DNA from: Inonotus obliquus
Taxonomy: Eukaryota; Basidiomycota; Agaricomycetes; Hymenochaetales; Hymenochaetaceae
Length of the DNA stretch: 64,000 nucleotides
NCBI GenBank assembly: GCA_032164295.1
Contig: JAJHTX010000005.1
Coordinates: forward strand, 1-64,000
Direction of reading: 5' to 3'
Of this stretch, positions 45,341 to 55,582 are shown in pieces. How positions within the stretch are numbered: position 1 is the stretch's first letter; each line of letters starts with the position of its first letter. The notes beneath the pieces were generated by a model that saw nothing but the letters and a program-made list of their open reading frames with translations, ran no database searches and was not told where the DNA came from. A program made the translations under genes and the position numbers.

Positions 45341-48300
45341 CTACGGTTTTCGTGGTGCTTTGGGATGTTTCTTGTAAAACTCCTCGATTACCTCCTCTGC
45401 GTTTGTCAGGTCTTCCTCAGGCTGCCACGTCGGGTCCTTGTATCCTTCCCATTTAACCAAGAATTGGAGCTTTCGCCGATGGATGCGCGAGTCCAGTATC
45501 TCTTCGACTTCATACTCTTCCTCATCATCGACAATCAGTGGAGGTTTAGGCGGCGGGTGTCTCTGAGACTCAAAAACTGGTTCGACTGCTGGTTTAAGTA
45601 ACATCTCGTTGAATACCGGATGTATCTTCTTCCATGAACGGGGAAGTTTGAGGCGGTAGGCACTCGCTCCCACCTTTTCAATAACCTCGTATGGTCCAAA
45701 CCACTTGTCCTCAAGTTTACTTGTTGGTCTGGCTGTCTTGATGTTGCGCCCGTCTAAGAAAACCTTATCGCCCCGCTTGTATTCCACTGATGCTCCTGCA
45801 TGTCTGTCATGAAACCTCTTCATGTCTTCCGCCGCTTGTTTGAGATTCTTTTGAGCTATCTCGTGTACTTCCTTGATATGTTTAGCGAAATCTTCTGCGG
45901 AGAAGTTGGAAGATGATGTCACAACGTCTGTGAAGCCGGTTGGATGTATGCCTGTGTTGACAAAGAACGGAGAGAGTTTGGTCGCTGAGTGTTCCCTATT
46001 GTTGTACGCGAATTCTGCAAGAGGAAGCCAGTCTACCCAATCCGATTGCCTGTGGTTGACGTATAGGCGGAGGTATTGTTCCAGTTCTTGATTGACTCGC
46101 TCCGTCTGTCCATCCGTTTGAGGGTGATACGCAGTCGAGGGATTTCCCTGAATGTGTAGTAACTTGTACAGTTCCTTCATCATTTTTGCCTCGAATTGCG
46201 TTCCCCGATCATGGATGATCTTTCGCGGTAACCCGTGAAGTCTGAAGACATGATCCCGATAGATCCTTGCCATCCCTTCTGAAGTTAACTTCGTAGTTGT
46301 CGGGATTGCATGCATCTGTTTACTGAACCGATCAACTATAACGCAGATCGCATTATGTCCGCTCGACTCGGGTAGTTCACCTATCAGGTCCACCGTAACC
46401 ACTTGCCAAGGCGCCTCAGGTATCTCGTTTGGATGTAGGACCCGTCGTTTCGCTGTTCTGACTGCCTTTGTCCGCTGGCACTTGTCACATCCTCGCACGT
46501 AATTCCTGACGTCTGCAAACATTGTTGGCCACCAGAAATCACGCCTGACCAGTTCCACCGTCTTTGACGAACCCGGATGCCCTGCCCACGGCGAGTCATG
46601 ACAGACCTGAAAGACCTTGTCTCGCATCTCATCTGGCACAAAGATCCTTCCATCCTTCTGTAGAAGACCACCTTCCTCCGTTGCCCCCTTCGGTATCTTC
46701 TCCTTCTCCAAGCTTTCTTGCGCTTCCCTGATCTTATCTCGTAGTTCCGTCAGATCTCCAGTAAGGGCTCGAACTAGCCATTCATCCTTGATAAAGACGA
46801 TGTCCTTGTTGTCTTCTTTTCCCTCATCGAACCCTGCCCGCCGTGATAGCAAATCAGCCTTTCCCATTGACGTCCCAGGCTTGTGTACCAGTACAAAGTC
46901 GAATTCCGCCAGTTCAGTTCTCCAGCGTGCTTGACGGTAGTTGAGCTTGTGCGCTTCCTTAAAGTACATGAGGTTCAGGTGGTCTGACCAGACTTCGAAG
47001 CGGTGTTTAGCGCCCAAGAGATATTGTCGCCAGTCACGAAGTGCTTCGACAATTGCCAGCATCTCTTTGTCGTATATCTCGTAGTTCCTTTCAGCGTCGT
47101 TAAGTGCAGACGATCGATATGCTACTGGTTTCCATTTCCCATCCTCCTGTTGCTGTAGTAGGACTGCGCCTGTTGCATAGTTTGACGAATCGGCTTCTAC
47201 TCGATATGGGTGATCGTGGTTCGGTATCGCTAATACGGGCGGGCTACATAAGCGCTCCTTTAATCCTTCAAACGCCTCTTGTTGTTCCCTTCCCCATCTC
47301 CATTCAGCTTTACCGGTCAGAGACGTCAGAGGTTTAACGATTTGACTATAGTCCTTGACAAAACGTCGTAACCAGTTCCCAAAACCCAGCACCTTCTGCA
47401 ATTCCGTCACATTTCTCGGCACTGGCCAGTCTCGAACTGCCTCACTCTTCTTCAGGTCCACCTTAAGCTCTCCTTGACCTATGACGTGTCCTAGGTATTT
47501 GACTTGGTCCACCTCGAATTCACACTTCTGCGGTTTCAGGAACAGGCGGTTATCGCGAAGTCTCTGGAATACCTCTCGTACTAGCTGGCGATGTTCGTTG
47601 ATATGGGAGGAGAAGATGAGTATGTCGTCGAGGTAAACGATGATCTTGCCCTCATGTATCAAATCCCTAAAGATGTCGTTCATGAATCCTTGGAAGGTAG
47701 CTGGGGCGTTAGTTAAACCGAAGAACATGACCGTTGGTTCGAACAACCCCAGGTTTGTCCTGAAAGCCGCTTTCCACTCATCCCCTTCTCTAATACGTAT
47801 GTTGTAGTATCCCCAACGTACGTCTAGCTTGGTGAAGATCTTTGCATCCTTGACCTTGTCTACCAGTTCCTGAATGAGCGGGAGAGGGTATTTGTTCTTA
47901 ACTGTTCCCTCGTTGAGCTTCCGGTAGTCTTGGATTGCTCGAAGTGAGCTGTCTTCCTTCTTGATGAAAAAGAAAGGCGACGCCATGGGTGACTTTGACT
48001 CTCGGATTCGTCCTGATGCCAAGTTCTCCTCGATAAAGCCTTTCAATACTTCCTGCTCCTTCGGGTTGAGGGGATAGACCTTGCAGTCGTTAGGTTTGAA
48101 GTCCGGTTTCAGATCGATTGCATGATCCCAGACGCGATGTTCAGGAAGGTTCTCGAAGCTTTCTTCACTAAACACGTCTTCAAAATCGTTGAGGTATATC
48201 GGCCAGTCTCGATTCGACTTGATAGCACGATTATGCACTATTGTCGTTGCTTCAGGATTTGGATCTTGTCGGCAACCTGTAGGACATCGCGTGAACTCGA

Positions 48301-48862
48301 TCTTCCCTGTAGTCCAGTCTATCTCCGGGTTATGCTTCGTGAGCCAGTCATGTCCCAGGAAGACATCGCAGTGAGCCAGACGGGTGACAGCTAAACGGAT
48401 GGTTTCAATGTGTTGTCCAAAAACCATCTCCAACTCGACATAATGGGTCATCATTCCTCCTTCATTGAGAGTTCCGTCAGCATTAAACACCATCATAGGT
48501 CGTATGTAGCGAGTTCGGGGTATATCGTGCTTGAGTACGAAGTCCACATCAATACACGATCCGGTACATCCAGAGTCAACCAGGGCTCGGGCCTTTTCCA
48601 AGAAGTCTCCTGTATATCTCGGTAGGTCGACAGTAGAGAGGATCACTTGTATCTCCAACTGGCGCCCATTGGATCCTCGTATAAACCGTGGGTGCGCTCG
48701 GAAGTAAGCTTCTTCAAAGGCCTCAACATCATCCTCTGTAAGTCCCTCTCCTTCTTCTGTTGGTATCACGTCGGTCAAGATTTCGTAGTAAGGTGCAGCG
48801 TCATCGTGTTTCAAATCTCTAAGGTAGTATACAGACGATGAGTCATGGAATACGCGCGACAA
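45341..48862 (-). CDS. Gypsy copy 2 Pol polyprotein (PR-RT-RNaseH-IN-chromodomain)
   Basis: The frame is 1,173 codons from the first TTG in the open stretch; there is no AUG there and the frame stays open upstream into gag. Order: aspartic protease (VDSGCTGSC), reverse transcriptase with YLDD at 47624-47635, RNase H (EADSSNYATGAVLLQ), an integrase with HHCC zinc motif and DDE core (VTVDLIG, HDRGTQF, then the Glu in TDGQTERVNQE), and a C-terminal chromodomain (EVEEILDSR, LVKWEGY). The chromodomain places it in the chromovirus clade and would steer integration towards marked chromatin. Pol lies in the -1 frame relative to gag, with overlap, so a -1 frameshift is the likely expression mode. Confidence 0.95.
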   Translation of the reverse strand: MSRVFHDSSSVYYLRDLKHDDAAPYYEILTDVIPTEEGEGLTEDDVEAFEEAYFRAHPRFIRGSNGRQLEIQVILSTVDLPRYTGDFLEKARALVDSGCTGSCIDVDFVLKHDIPRTRYIRPMMVFNADGTLNEGGMMTHYVELEMVFGQHIETIRLAVTRLAHCDVFLGHDWLTKHNPEIDWTTGKIEFTRCPTGCRQDPNPEATTIVHNRAIKSNRDWPIYLNDFEDVFSEESFENLPEHRVWDHAIDLKPDFKPNDCKVYPLNPKEQEVLKGFIEENLASGRIRESKSPMASPFFFIKKEDSSLRAIQDYRKLNEGTVKNKYPLPLIQELVDKVKDAKIFTKLDVRWGYYNIRIREGDEWKAAFRTNLGLFEPTVMFFGLTNAPATFQGFMNDIFRDLIHEGKIIVYLDDILIFSSHINEHRQLVREVFQRLRDNRLFLKPQKCEFEVDQVKYLGHVIGQGELKVDLKKSEAVRDWPVPRNVTELQKVLGFGNWLRRFVKDYSQIVKPLTSLTGKAEWRWGREQQEAFEGLKERLCSPPVLAIPNHDHPYRVEADSSNYATGAVLLQQQEDGKWKPVAYRSSALNDAERNYEIYDKEMLAIVEALRDWRQYLLGAKHRFEVWSDHLNLMYFKEAHKLNYRQARWRTELAEFDFVLVHKPGTSMGKADLLSRRAGFDEGKEDNKDIVFIKDEWLVRALTGDLTELRDKIREAQESLEKEKIPKGATEEGGLLQKDGRIFVPDEMRDKVFQVCHDSPWAGHPGSSKTVELVRRDFWWPTMFADVRNYVRGCDKCQRTKAVRTAKRRVLHPNEIPEAPWQVVTVDLIGELPESSGHNAICVIVDRFSKQMHAIPTTTKLTSEGMARIYRDHVFRLHGLPRKIIHDRGTQFEAKMMKELYKLLHIQGNPSTAYHPQTDGQTERVNQELEQYLRLYVNHRQSDWVDWLPLAEFAYNNREHSATKLSPFFVNTGIHPTGFTDVVTSSSNFSAEDFAKHIKEVHEIAQKNLKQAAEDMKRFHDRHAGASVEYKRGDKVFLDGRNIKTARPTSKLEDKWFGPYEVIEKVGASAYRLKLPRSWKKIHPVFNEMLLKPAVEPVFESQRHPPPKPPLIVDDEEEYEVEEILDSRIHRRKLQFLVKWEGYKDPTWQPEEDLTNAEEVIEEFYKKHPKAPRKP

Positions 48863-48900
48863 AACGAAATCTTGTGAAAGTCGACCAGTTGTCCCGACGA

Positions 48901-50214
48901 CTACTCCTGGTCCTTGACAAAATCCTCCTCTCCCCTTTCTTCATCCATCAACCCCTCTACTTGTGTAGCTCGCAGCTCCTCGGGTCCTCCGTCGACCGCT
49001 TGGAAGTCACGTTCCTTCAGCTCTCCTAGTGCGTCTGCAAAGGCCCTGCGGGTCTCCGGGTCCCATGCCCTAATCACTTCTCGTACTATCTGCCCTTTAC
49101 TAGGACAACTAGCCATGAGATGCGACGGTGATCCACAGGTCCAGCATTTGTAACTTCTTCTGGCCCTGTCGATGTCCATTGGAATTCCGGCTCCTGGATG
49201 GACTCCTGCCCCTACTCCTTGATGATCACGCTGAGGGGGAGGTGCCAGCGGCCGGTGCTGCTGAGGTTGCGGAGCTTGCTGGACTTGAGGCGGGTTCTTG
49301 GTCTGTGCCTGGGTTGGCCAGTTTGTGCGTGGAGGGCCTGACCTTGTCGCCGTTACTTGACGAAGCTGTTGTTCGATCCTGTCCACGTCAATAGCTTTCG
49401 CCTTCCAGCCATCATAGGTGGTAGGGACGGTGGCTGAGCGCATGACTCCCTTGACGACCTCGAGGTTCAACGCCCACTTCAATCGGTCGATGAGGATGTC
49501 GTTGTGCAGTGCATCTGTAAGACCAGCTGCCTGACGTCTGATGTCGAACTCGACGAAGAACTCGTCTGCGGTCTTCTTCCCTTGAGTTAGGTGTTGAAGT
49601 TCCGCCATCGCCTTTTCTTTCTTGTTTGGATCGTCAAACGACTTGTCTAGAGCCGTTTGAAAGGCTGCCCAGGTGTCCGGGATACCTGCCGCTTGGTTCG
49701 CATCTACGTAGTTCTGCGCCCACGTTCCAGCAGCTCCGCCCTTCATGTAAGACAAGACAAAGAGTATCTTGCTCTTGCCTGTTGGGAACGACCTGGGGTC
49801 CGACTCAAAGCACAGGGTATATTCGCGCTTGAAGTCCTTGTAGTCGCTGCCATTGAACTCGCTTGGTTCCTTCGCACGAGTCTTGGGGGATGGGGCAGGC
49901 GGTGCTGGCGGTTGTTGTACTTGTCCTAGAGCAGCCGCAAACATCTGCGCAAACTGCTGCATCTGAGTCTGATTGAACCCTTGCGCCATCAGTGGACTTG
50001 GTGCTCGGGTAGGAACTGGAGGTGGTATTGGTTGTTGTCCTTGTCCTCCAGACATTCGTAGTACAGGAGTCTCTAGAGAGGATACGTCTGAGTCGCTCCT
50101 TGACGTTGGAGTAGGGGACGGGGGCGACGTAGGCTGAGTCTGAACAAATAACTCGTCTACGTCTCTCTCCACGGCGTCTAGTATTAAAGCACGTCGGCGA
50201 TGAGTTCTCGACAA
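48901..50214 (-). CDS. Gypsy copy 2 Gag
   Basis: The frame has 437 codons. Pro/Gln-rich N-terminal third, a capsid-like middle, then a single CCHC knuckle (CWTCGSPSHLMASC) about 80 residues before the end. The frame opens just after a TAA with a non-AUG codon; the first AUG is codon 54. Upstream, the same frame is open from about 50529 to that TAA. The 53 pre-AUG codons are conserved in both copies, which suggests they are translated. Confidence 0.92.
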   Translation of the reverse strand: MSRTHRRRALILDAVERDVDELFVQTQPTSPPSPTPTSRSDSDVSSLETPVLRMSGGQGQQPIPPPVPTRAPSPLMAQGFNQTQMQQFAQMFAAALGQVQQPPAPPAPSPKTRAKEPSEFNGSDYKDFKREYTLCFESDPRSFPTGKSKILFVLSYMKGGAAGTWAQNYVDANQAAGIPDTWAAFQTALDKSFDDPNKKEKAMAELQHLTQGKKTADEFFVEFDIRRQAAGLTDALHNDILIDRLKWALNLEVVKGVMRSATVPTTYDGWKAKAIDVDRIEQQLRQVTATRSGPPRTNWPTQAQTKNPPQVQQAPQPQQHRPLAPPPQRDHQGVGAGVHPGAGIPMDIDRARRSYKCWTCGSPSHLMASCPSKGQIVREVIRAWDPETRRAFADALGELKERDFQAVDGGPEELRATQVEGLMDEERGEEDFVKDQE

Positions 50215-50610
50215 CGTTTAACGACGAGGAGGGGGTACAGGTAAGGGATCTAGGCGCTGACGCAGGTTGTTCGGCAATCCGTCCGTAAGCCTTATGACAA
50301 CGCGGAAGATCCAGGCAGGGAAAACAATAGAGAACCCCGGGGCACTATGAACGTGTGGGAACTCCTTGGTGTAGATGACGTTTCCTCGGCACCAGATGGT
50401 AACGATAAGCGCCACGGTGACTGGTCGGGAATACACGGAAACTTTAACAGTCTCCGGGCCGGTTGTTGTTGTCTCGGTAAAAACCGGGTTGGTGAAAACT
50501 CGTGTTCGTTGGGAGTTACTCAACGTCAACGGGAGACCACAGGAGGGAACAGCAAGGACTGGGAAACTCAGAGGTCGCTGAACGGTCCTGGTACGTGGGT
50601 CTCACTATTA

Positions 50611-51053
50611 TGTTATGCGAAACGAAAGGTTCGGGAGTACTCGAACGGAGTCGGGGTCTCTCACACCAGGGCTTAGGGTACGCTGCCTCAAACGACGGAG
50701 ACTTGTACAACGACGGAGACGATCACGCAGGCTAAGGGATGGTGGTGGTAAGAAGATATATTTAAGTTAGTACAAACAATGAGTAAATACCTAAGGGATG
50801 GTGGTGGTAAGAAGAATAGTGAGACGGGGTACAAATGAGTCAGACTATCTACTTATATACACACCAGACGTGGGAAGGTATTACTCTAAGAAGAATATTA
50901 GTAAGGGTGGGAATAGAATATTACGGAACGTTCCGGTAAAGAGCGACTAAGCAAGATGAATAATAAGAATGAGTAAGCATGAACGGAAAAAGGAATATGA
51001 CCAATGAAGAATATTAAGTAAGCGAAAGGAAAGGGAAAGTTCAAGTCCTAACA
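50611..51053 (-). repeat. LTR 3 (5' LTR of Gypsy copy 2), 443 bp
   Basis: It has TGTTATGCG...CCTAACA ends and carries the doubled 23-bp direct repeat, as LTR 1 does. Over its CCTAACA-proximal half it is almost identical to LTR 2, while LTR 1 differs there at several sites, mostly G-to-A on the plus strand. Confidence 0.92.
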
Positions 51054-51180
51054 GCTTGATACCAAGCTCAGCCACATGTAGTTCTCTTCACTGTGTCAAA
51101 TCCCACGTGAATCAGAGGTGTGCAAACACAGTACTAGTAGTAGTACTTTATTATGTAATTATAAATGGTAACTGGACATA

Positions 51181-51931
51181 TTACTTTTTGTAATATTGCA
51201 AAACTTTTGTAAGATTATGACTGAGTGACTCCTGATAGACCCAATTGTCGAGGTTTCCAATAGCCTCAGACACATCAGTGCCTTCAACAGCTATCACTTC
51301 ACCACCAAGTTTGTTTACTAACCTAAGCACAAACTTTCCCTTGTCGTTCCAAAAGCATACAATTGTAAATCCGTATTCATTATCATCTGAAGTGGTATGT
51401 TAGCCCCCATTTAAATTAAGGGAAACCGAGCTGATACAGACATTCACAGATGGGCCCAAGATAACGGAAGTCTGCATTGAGTACCCGCATATCCTCATCA
51501 TCCACTAGCCTTTCTCCCTGTTTCATGGATATCCTGGTTTTTTTACTAGTTTGGATTGCCTCCTGTATTGTTATTAGGGACGTATGAAACATAGAGAAAC
51601 CATTTATCCAATTGACAAGCAACTTTGAGTTCATAGCTTCTTCCACTGTAGAGCCCCACTCCCCACGCTGCGCTTCCTTCTTATTTATTTTATTTATAAA
51701 TATAATCACAAATCTTCCTCCTTTAGGCTCCCTATAAAGGTCAAACCTGTGGTCTTTCACTGAAGTTGTACGTTAGCTCCTATTCAAATATTCAAATTAG
51801 GAGAAAATGAGACGATACAGACTTGCATCGAAGGTGTTATAATTTGGGTGTCCTTCCATTTTCTGTCTAAGCTCACGCTCCATTACGACTTCGTATGGGT
51901 CTTGTCGGGGCTTGTATCCTTTCCTAGGCAT
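51181..51931 (-). CDS. Orphan protein with an internally duplicated domain
   Basis: Three exons: 51823-51931, 51442-51759 and 51181-51386; introns 51760-51822 and 51387-51441; 210 residues from the ATG at 51929-51931. The start MPRKGYKPRQDPYEVVME is basic and polar. Exons 2 and 3 encode related domains: GGRFVIIFINKI corresponds to KGKFVLRLVNKL, and TVEEAMNSKLLVNWI to DVSEAIGNLDNWV. Both introns begin GTCTGTATC and end with an AAC-TAC-CACTTCAG-like acceptor, and the exon/intron junction contexts match as well. So an exon plus its intron was duplicated within the gene. No known family is recognised, and no signal peptide or membrane segment is seen. It lies between a Gypsy LTR and a TIR element, in AT-rich sequence, so it may belong to a mobile unit. 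Confidence 0.6.
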
Positions 51932-52091
51932 TGATATCTTAAGCAGTGGTGATTGATAGATGGGTGCTTGGAGTGTACGTTGGCCGCATACCTAGGGCTA
52001 AGGGAGGCGCTTATATGGCTTGTAGCTTGATGCAAAGCGGCGCTTGTATGCCTTTACATCGTGACAGCTGCAAAGTAACTCATTTGCGAGA

Positions 52092-53525
52092 TGCCACCAA
52101 GCGAAGGCCTCCACGAGCGCGACCCTCAGACTCAGGGCTCCGAGCCAGAGTCTATAGACTTAGCAAGGCGGACTCGCAAGTTGCAGGTGGTGTCGACCGT
52201 TGTCTGATCTACTTCACTGCCTCCCATCACTACATCTGCTTCAGCATCAGCGAAGGGTACGATCCCGCTGCAATACAAGTCGATGACTCATTATTGTTAT
52301 TATTGGGTTGGGAGCGACCAACGGAATGGTTCACAATGGGGTGTGGCAATTCCTCAGAGTCGTGCGAGACAACTTTTTCGGGCGGAGTTTAAATGCTTAC
52401 TATATATGGTGAGAAACGGTGATCTACGTTTACCGCCTTTGCATACTGTGTACCCATCCTTCCTAAGACCAGATAATTAGTATTCCATGAGAAATATACC
52501 AGATAATTAAATACAGAGGCTTTCTAAGTGTGATTCTAGATGAATATAGAAGACACTGCACACCTAGCATACTCTATTGTTAAGTATTACCGGTTGACCA
52601 TGGCCAACTATCAAGGTTCTAAACAAGGCCTTTGGTGATGTTATCAGCCGTTCGGTCATTTATTTAGTGAGATTTTGGAATGGATACAGTAGCAATACAC
52701 TATCTAATGCACTTCAGACCTTGCTATGTTGGTTCTTCAATATAGATGGTGTCACTGTATGCATCTCTGAGAAAGACTAAAATAGGTGTTTTGCGAGGCA
52801 CTAGTCCTACTGATAGCCTTGTCTTCAGGTATACCAGTAATATGGTATGCTTAACTGAGTAATCTGATGAGTTCTGTATTTACAGTTTTTTTTTGTGGTG
52901 TTTTCTCACATTATTGCTCAGTTTGTTGGTTCGAGTTCCTCGCAAAAATAGTGTCACGTGATGGGATTTTACCTTATCTAGTGAGATTCAATGCGCTCTT
53001 CCAATGCTCAGAACTCAGTGAATTCTCCAACAATTCTCATGTAAATGCACAAACCGTATTATTTCATGGTTATCTTCATTTTGTTGAGAAAAAATTCTCA
53101 AGGAATTGTCTAGTTCCATAGATATGACCTAAATAATGCTATATCTCGGCAGATTTCTGTAAAATTCCACTTTTTTTTAGAACATCTAAGTATTTGACAT
53201 CAAATACATGATTCATGTACTTTAAACTAGTTAGTTCTGTGATGTGGAAGGGGATACATGGAGTCGAATGTGTCTCTCAAAAAACGGTAATCGCTTAAGG
53301 ATAAGCGAGCTCCGGCACGACGCGGCATGGACCGTGAGAAGTCTCGTTTCTTCTATAGGGATTGCCACACCCCATTCACAACAGCAAGAATGTCTTACGG
53401 TCACGGGTTATGATGGACACGCAGGGCGACACCTCACAACAACTGAATGTCTTGGATCAAATTCTGGATGGCTAGATGGTAGAATCACTCTTCTTTTAGT
53501 TAACTGGACGAGAATTCCGCGCTGA
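52092..53525 (+). pseudogene. Possible small gene split by TIR copy B
   Basis: Divergent from the orphan gene, with about 160 bp between starts. A plus-strand ATG at 52092 opens a polar stretch (MPPSEGLHERDPQTQG), followed by a possible intron near 52.19-52.25 kb and an open frame through 52336. The frame continues in phase after the transposon, from 53382 to a stop at about 53525, once one copy of the 7-bp duplication is removed. The exon junction is not clean and the family is unrecognised, so this may be chance. Confidence 0.3.
52337..53374. mobile_element. TIR transposon, copy B (1,038 bp)
   Basis: The left end reads TGGGGTGTGGCAATTCC and the right end GGATTGCCACACCCCA. Flanks are the identical 7-mer TTCACAA on both sides (52330-52336 and 53375-53381). 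The interior aligns with copy A, including CACGTG, a GAATTCTCCAACAATT-like block and an AGATATGA block, and with the relic at 33.9 kb. There is no transposase frame. This copy defines the full-length unit of the family. Confidence 0.87.
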
Positions 53526-53682
53526 GGAGCTGTGTACGGAACATTTTAAACGAAATTTCAGTCAATAAGCGGGGCACAGCCATTCACACCACCAGATCAC
53601 AATGCAGGACGCGATGGGAAAGTTCAAACTCAACGAATAACTTTCACCATCTTCTTCATCTTCCTTCCCACCTTCCACTTCA

Positions 53683-55241
53683 ATGGGCACCTGGGACGGC
53701 CTCGCACGTCGTCTATTCAGTTTACAGCGTGCCTCATTAGAACACTACGAACTCGTCCCAAACAATGGTGGCGACGTTCTTCCATCCAACACGCGCCGCG
53801 GGTCACCAACTCCGCCGCGTGGTTACTTTTCCCTTCGACAAGGGTCCTTGCGGCCTCTGTGCCTTGCTTTCATCCACCTCTTGACCCCGAGACGCATATT
53901 CGCTTTTCTTGCTTGTGTTCTCACTCTTATTCCTCTTGCGATTCTCTGGTCTGGGGTTCCGCCAAGTTACAGTAGGATACGAGAGTTCGAGCGTCGTCTA
54001 CCGCAGCACAACCTTTCGCTACCGTTTCCGGAAGGCAAGGATGGAATGTATTTGCGTTTTCCGGAGCACCTATGGGGTCATGGATTGAATAACGTTCTAC
54101 AGGAGCTGTGAGTAAAAGTTATTATTTGATTCAGATGCAGTGTGCTGATCGCGTATATAGAATTCTCATGTCCCATCTTGCTTACTTGTCGAACCGTTCG
54201 TTTGTGTTCGAGGACTATACCTGGTCGCGTACGCCGTTTCCGTACACCATTTACGACTTTGCATTACGCCCGGCACGCATTCCACTAAACGCATTCATCT
54301 CTGGACCAAGCGCCGGCGGGTCCATGCCAGTTCCACGGGCGGTGAGCGCAGAATATTGGGAGATGGTCTGTCCTCCGTCAAAAAGAGTTCGGATTAGCTC
54401 ATCAGAGGTTCCAAACATTGAGCAAGGTGACGAACTACTCGAATGGTGGGGCGCCAGGCTCGCGAATGCTCCTGAGAACTGTGTTGAGATAGACAACAAA
54501 CCGCCAGTCTTTTCCTGGTTCTTGTTCGGCTCCGACCGAATCCTATCTCTTTGGCCGAGACTGTCTGCTTCACCTATCATACGCGATTTCGCTTGGTCGC
54601 CGTTGGTGATGTCTGGCGTAGCACGGAACCTGCCTTTCCTCACGTCTACTCCCATGTCTATCCTACCGGAGGTGATCGAAGGTCTCATCGCAGTGCACCT
54701 CCGACGGGGTGACTACATCCGTCACTGCCCACGAATGGCAAAGTGGGGCGCGACATACATGGGCTTCAATCAATTCCCGGAACTCCCAGATCGATTTAGT
54801 CCACCCGAGTTCGGTTCGCTTCAAAACTTGAATGGGCGGGAGGAGTATTACATGAAGCACTGCTGGCCGGAAGTCGAGGATATTGTGAAGAAGCTGCATG
54901 ACCTACGGGAAGAGAGACCTGACTTGCAACGGGTGTACGTACTGACGAACGGATGGGGCTGGTTCGTAGACGAACTAAAGAATGCGCTGATGCGCGATGG
55001 ATGGGCGGACTTGAAAAGCAGCTTAGATCTCCAAGTGGATGATGAACAAAAGTATGTTGAGATGGCTATTGACATGGCTATTGCGGAGCGGGCAGAAATG
55101 TTTGTAGGGAACGGAGTGAGTGATTGAGAAATGAGTAGCGATGACTGACTAACAATTGAGCAGTTTTCAAGTTTATCGTCGAATATTGTTATGCTACGGA
55201 CGGCCAGACGCATGGATGCACGGAGTAATAGGTTCTGGTAG
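53683..55241 (+). CDS. Type II membrane protein, O-fucosyltransferase-like (GT65/GT68-type fold)
   Basis: Three exons: 53683-54107, 54161-55115 and 55164-55241; 485 residues. A cytosolic tail precedes one membrane anchor (IFAFLACVLTLIPLAILW), the usual Golgi/ER glycosyltransferase topology. The luminal part has FPEHLWGHGLNNVLQEL near its start, an N-terminal GDP-sugar site pattern, then VHLRRGDYIRHC (the HxRRGD motif shared by fucosyltransferases) and a last exon with FSSLSSNIVMLR, the typical C-terminal nucleotide-sugar loop. The frames join cleanly across both introns. Donor specificity (GDP-fucose) is inferred from the family. It looks intact. Confidence 0.82.
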
Positions 55242-55510
55242 TATATTCTAGTAGTTATGTAATCAAGTAATATTTCTCTCAACAGCTATACAAATACAGT
55301 CGTCGATCACCTTCCAACTATGGCGTATGAAGTCATATATGACAGAGCGATGACAGCGAGTCTAGAATACGCCCAAAATATCATACTTCACTAGTTACTA
55401 TAATTAATATTACTTGCGCTGTAACCCATAATATTAATTGGACTTCACTACCTAAACAAGCAGGTCAGTGGCAGGGAAACGCGTCAGAGAAGGTCTATTA
55501 ATAGATGTGG

Positions 55511-55520
55511 TATATAAAAA
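55511..55520 (+). promoter_or_regulatory. TATA box of the CFEM gene
   Basis: TATATAAAAA lies 63 bp before the ATG at 55583. Sequence and spacing fit a strong core promoter, as often found for highly expressed fungal cell-wall protein genes. Confidence 0.5.
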
Positions 55521-55582
55521 TGCAAGCGTCGTACCATAGTTCAAACACAAGGCTTCATCTCCCACCCATCCTTGTTCTAACG

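Larger units (their letters stand above)
44913..51053 (-). mobile_element. Ty3/Gypsy chromovirus copy 2 (coding frames intact)
   Basis: On the minus strand: 5' LTR (50611-51053), leader, gag (50214-48901), pol (48862-45341), purine tract at 45298-45310 and 3' LTR (44913-45297). The first 17 bases after the 5' LTR are identical in both copies (TAATAGTGAGACCCACG), so this is the likely primer-binding region, but it does not start with the TGG typical of a tRNA 3'-end primer site. Both proteins are uninterrupted, so this copy may be autonomous, although its LTRs differ at several sites. Confidence 0.93.

Noticed and set aside
39648..49929. Many plus-strand frames of 60-105 codons over the Gypsy elements
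   Set aside because: They recur at equivalent places in both copies because they are antisense shadows of gag and pol.
39137..51058. Target-site duplication around the Gypsy array
   Set aside because: The 5 bp to the left (GTATG) and to the right (GCTTG) differ at two positions, so they are not accepted as a duplication.
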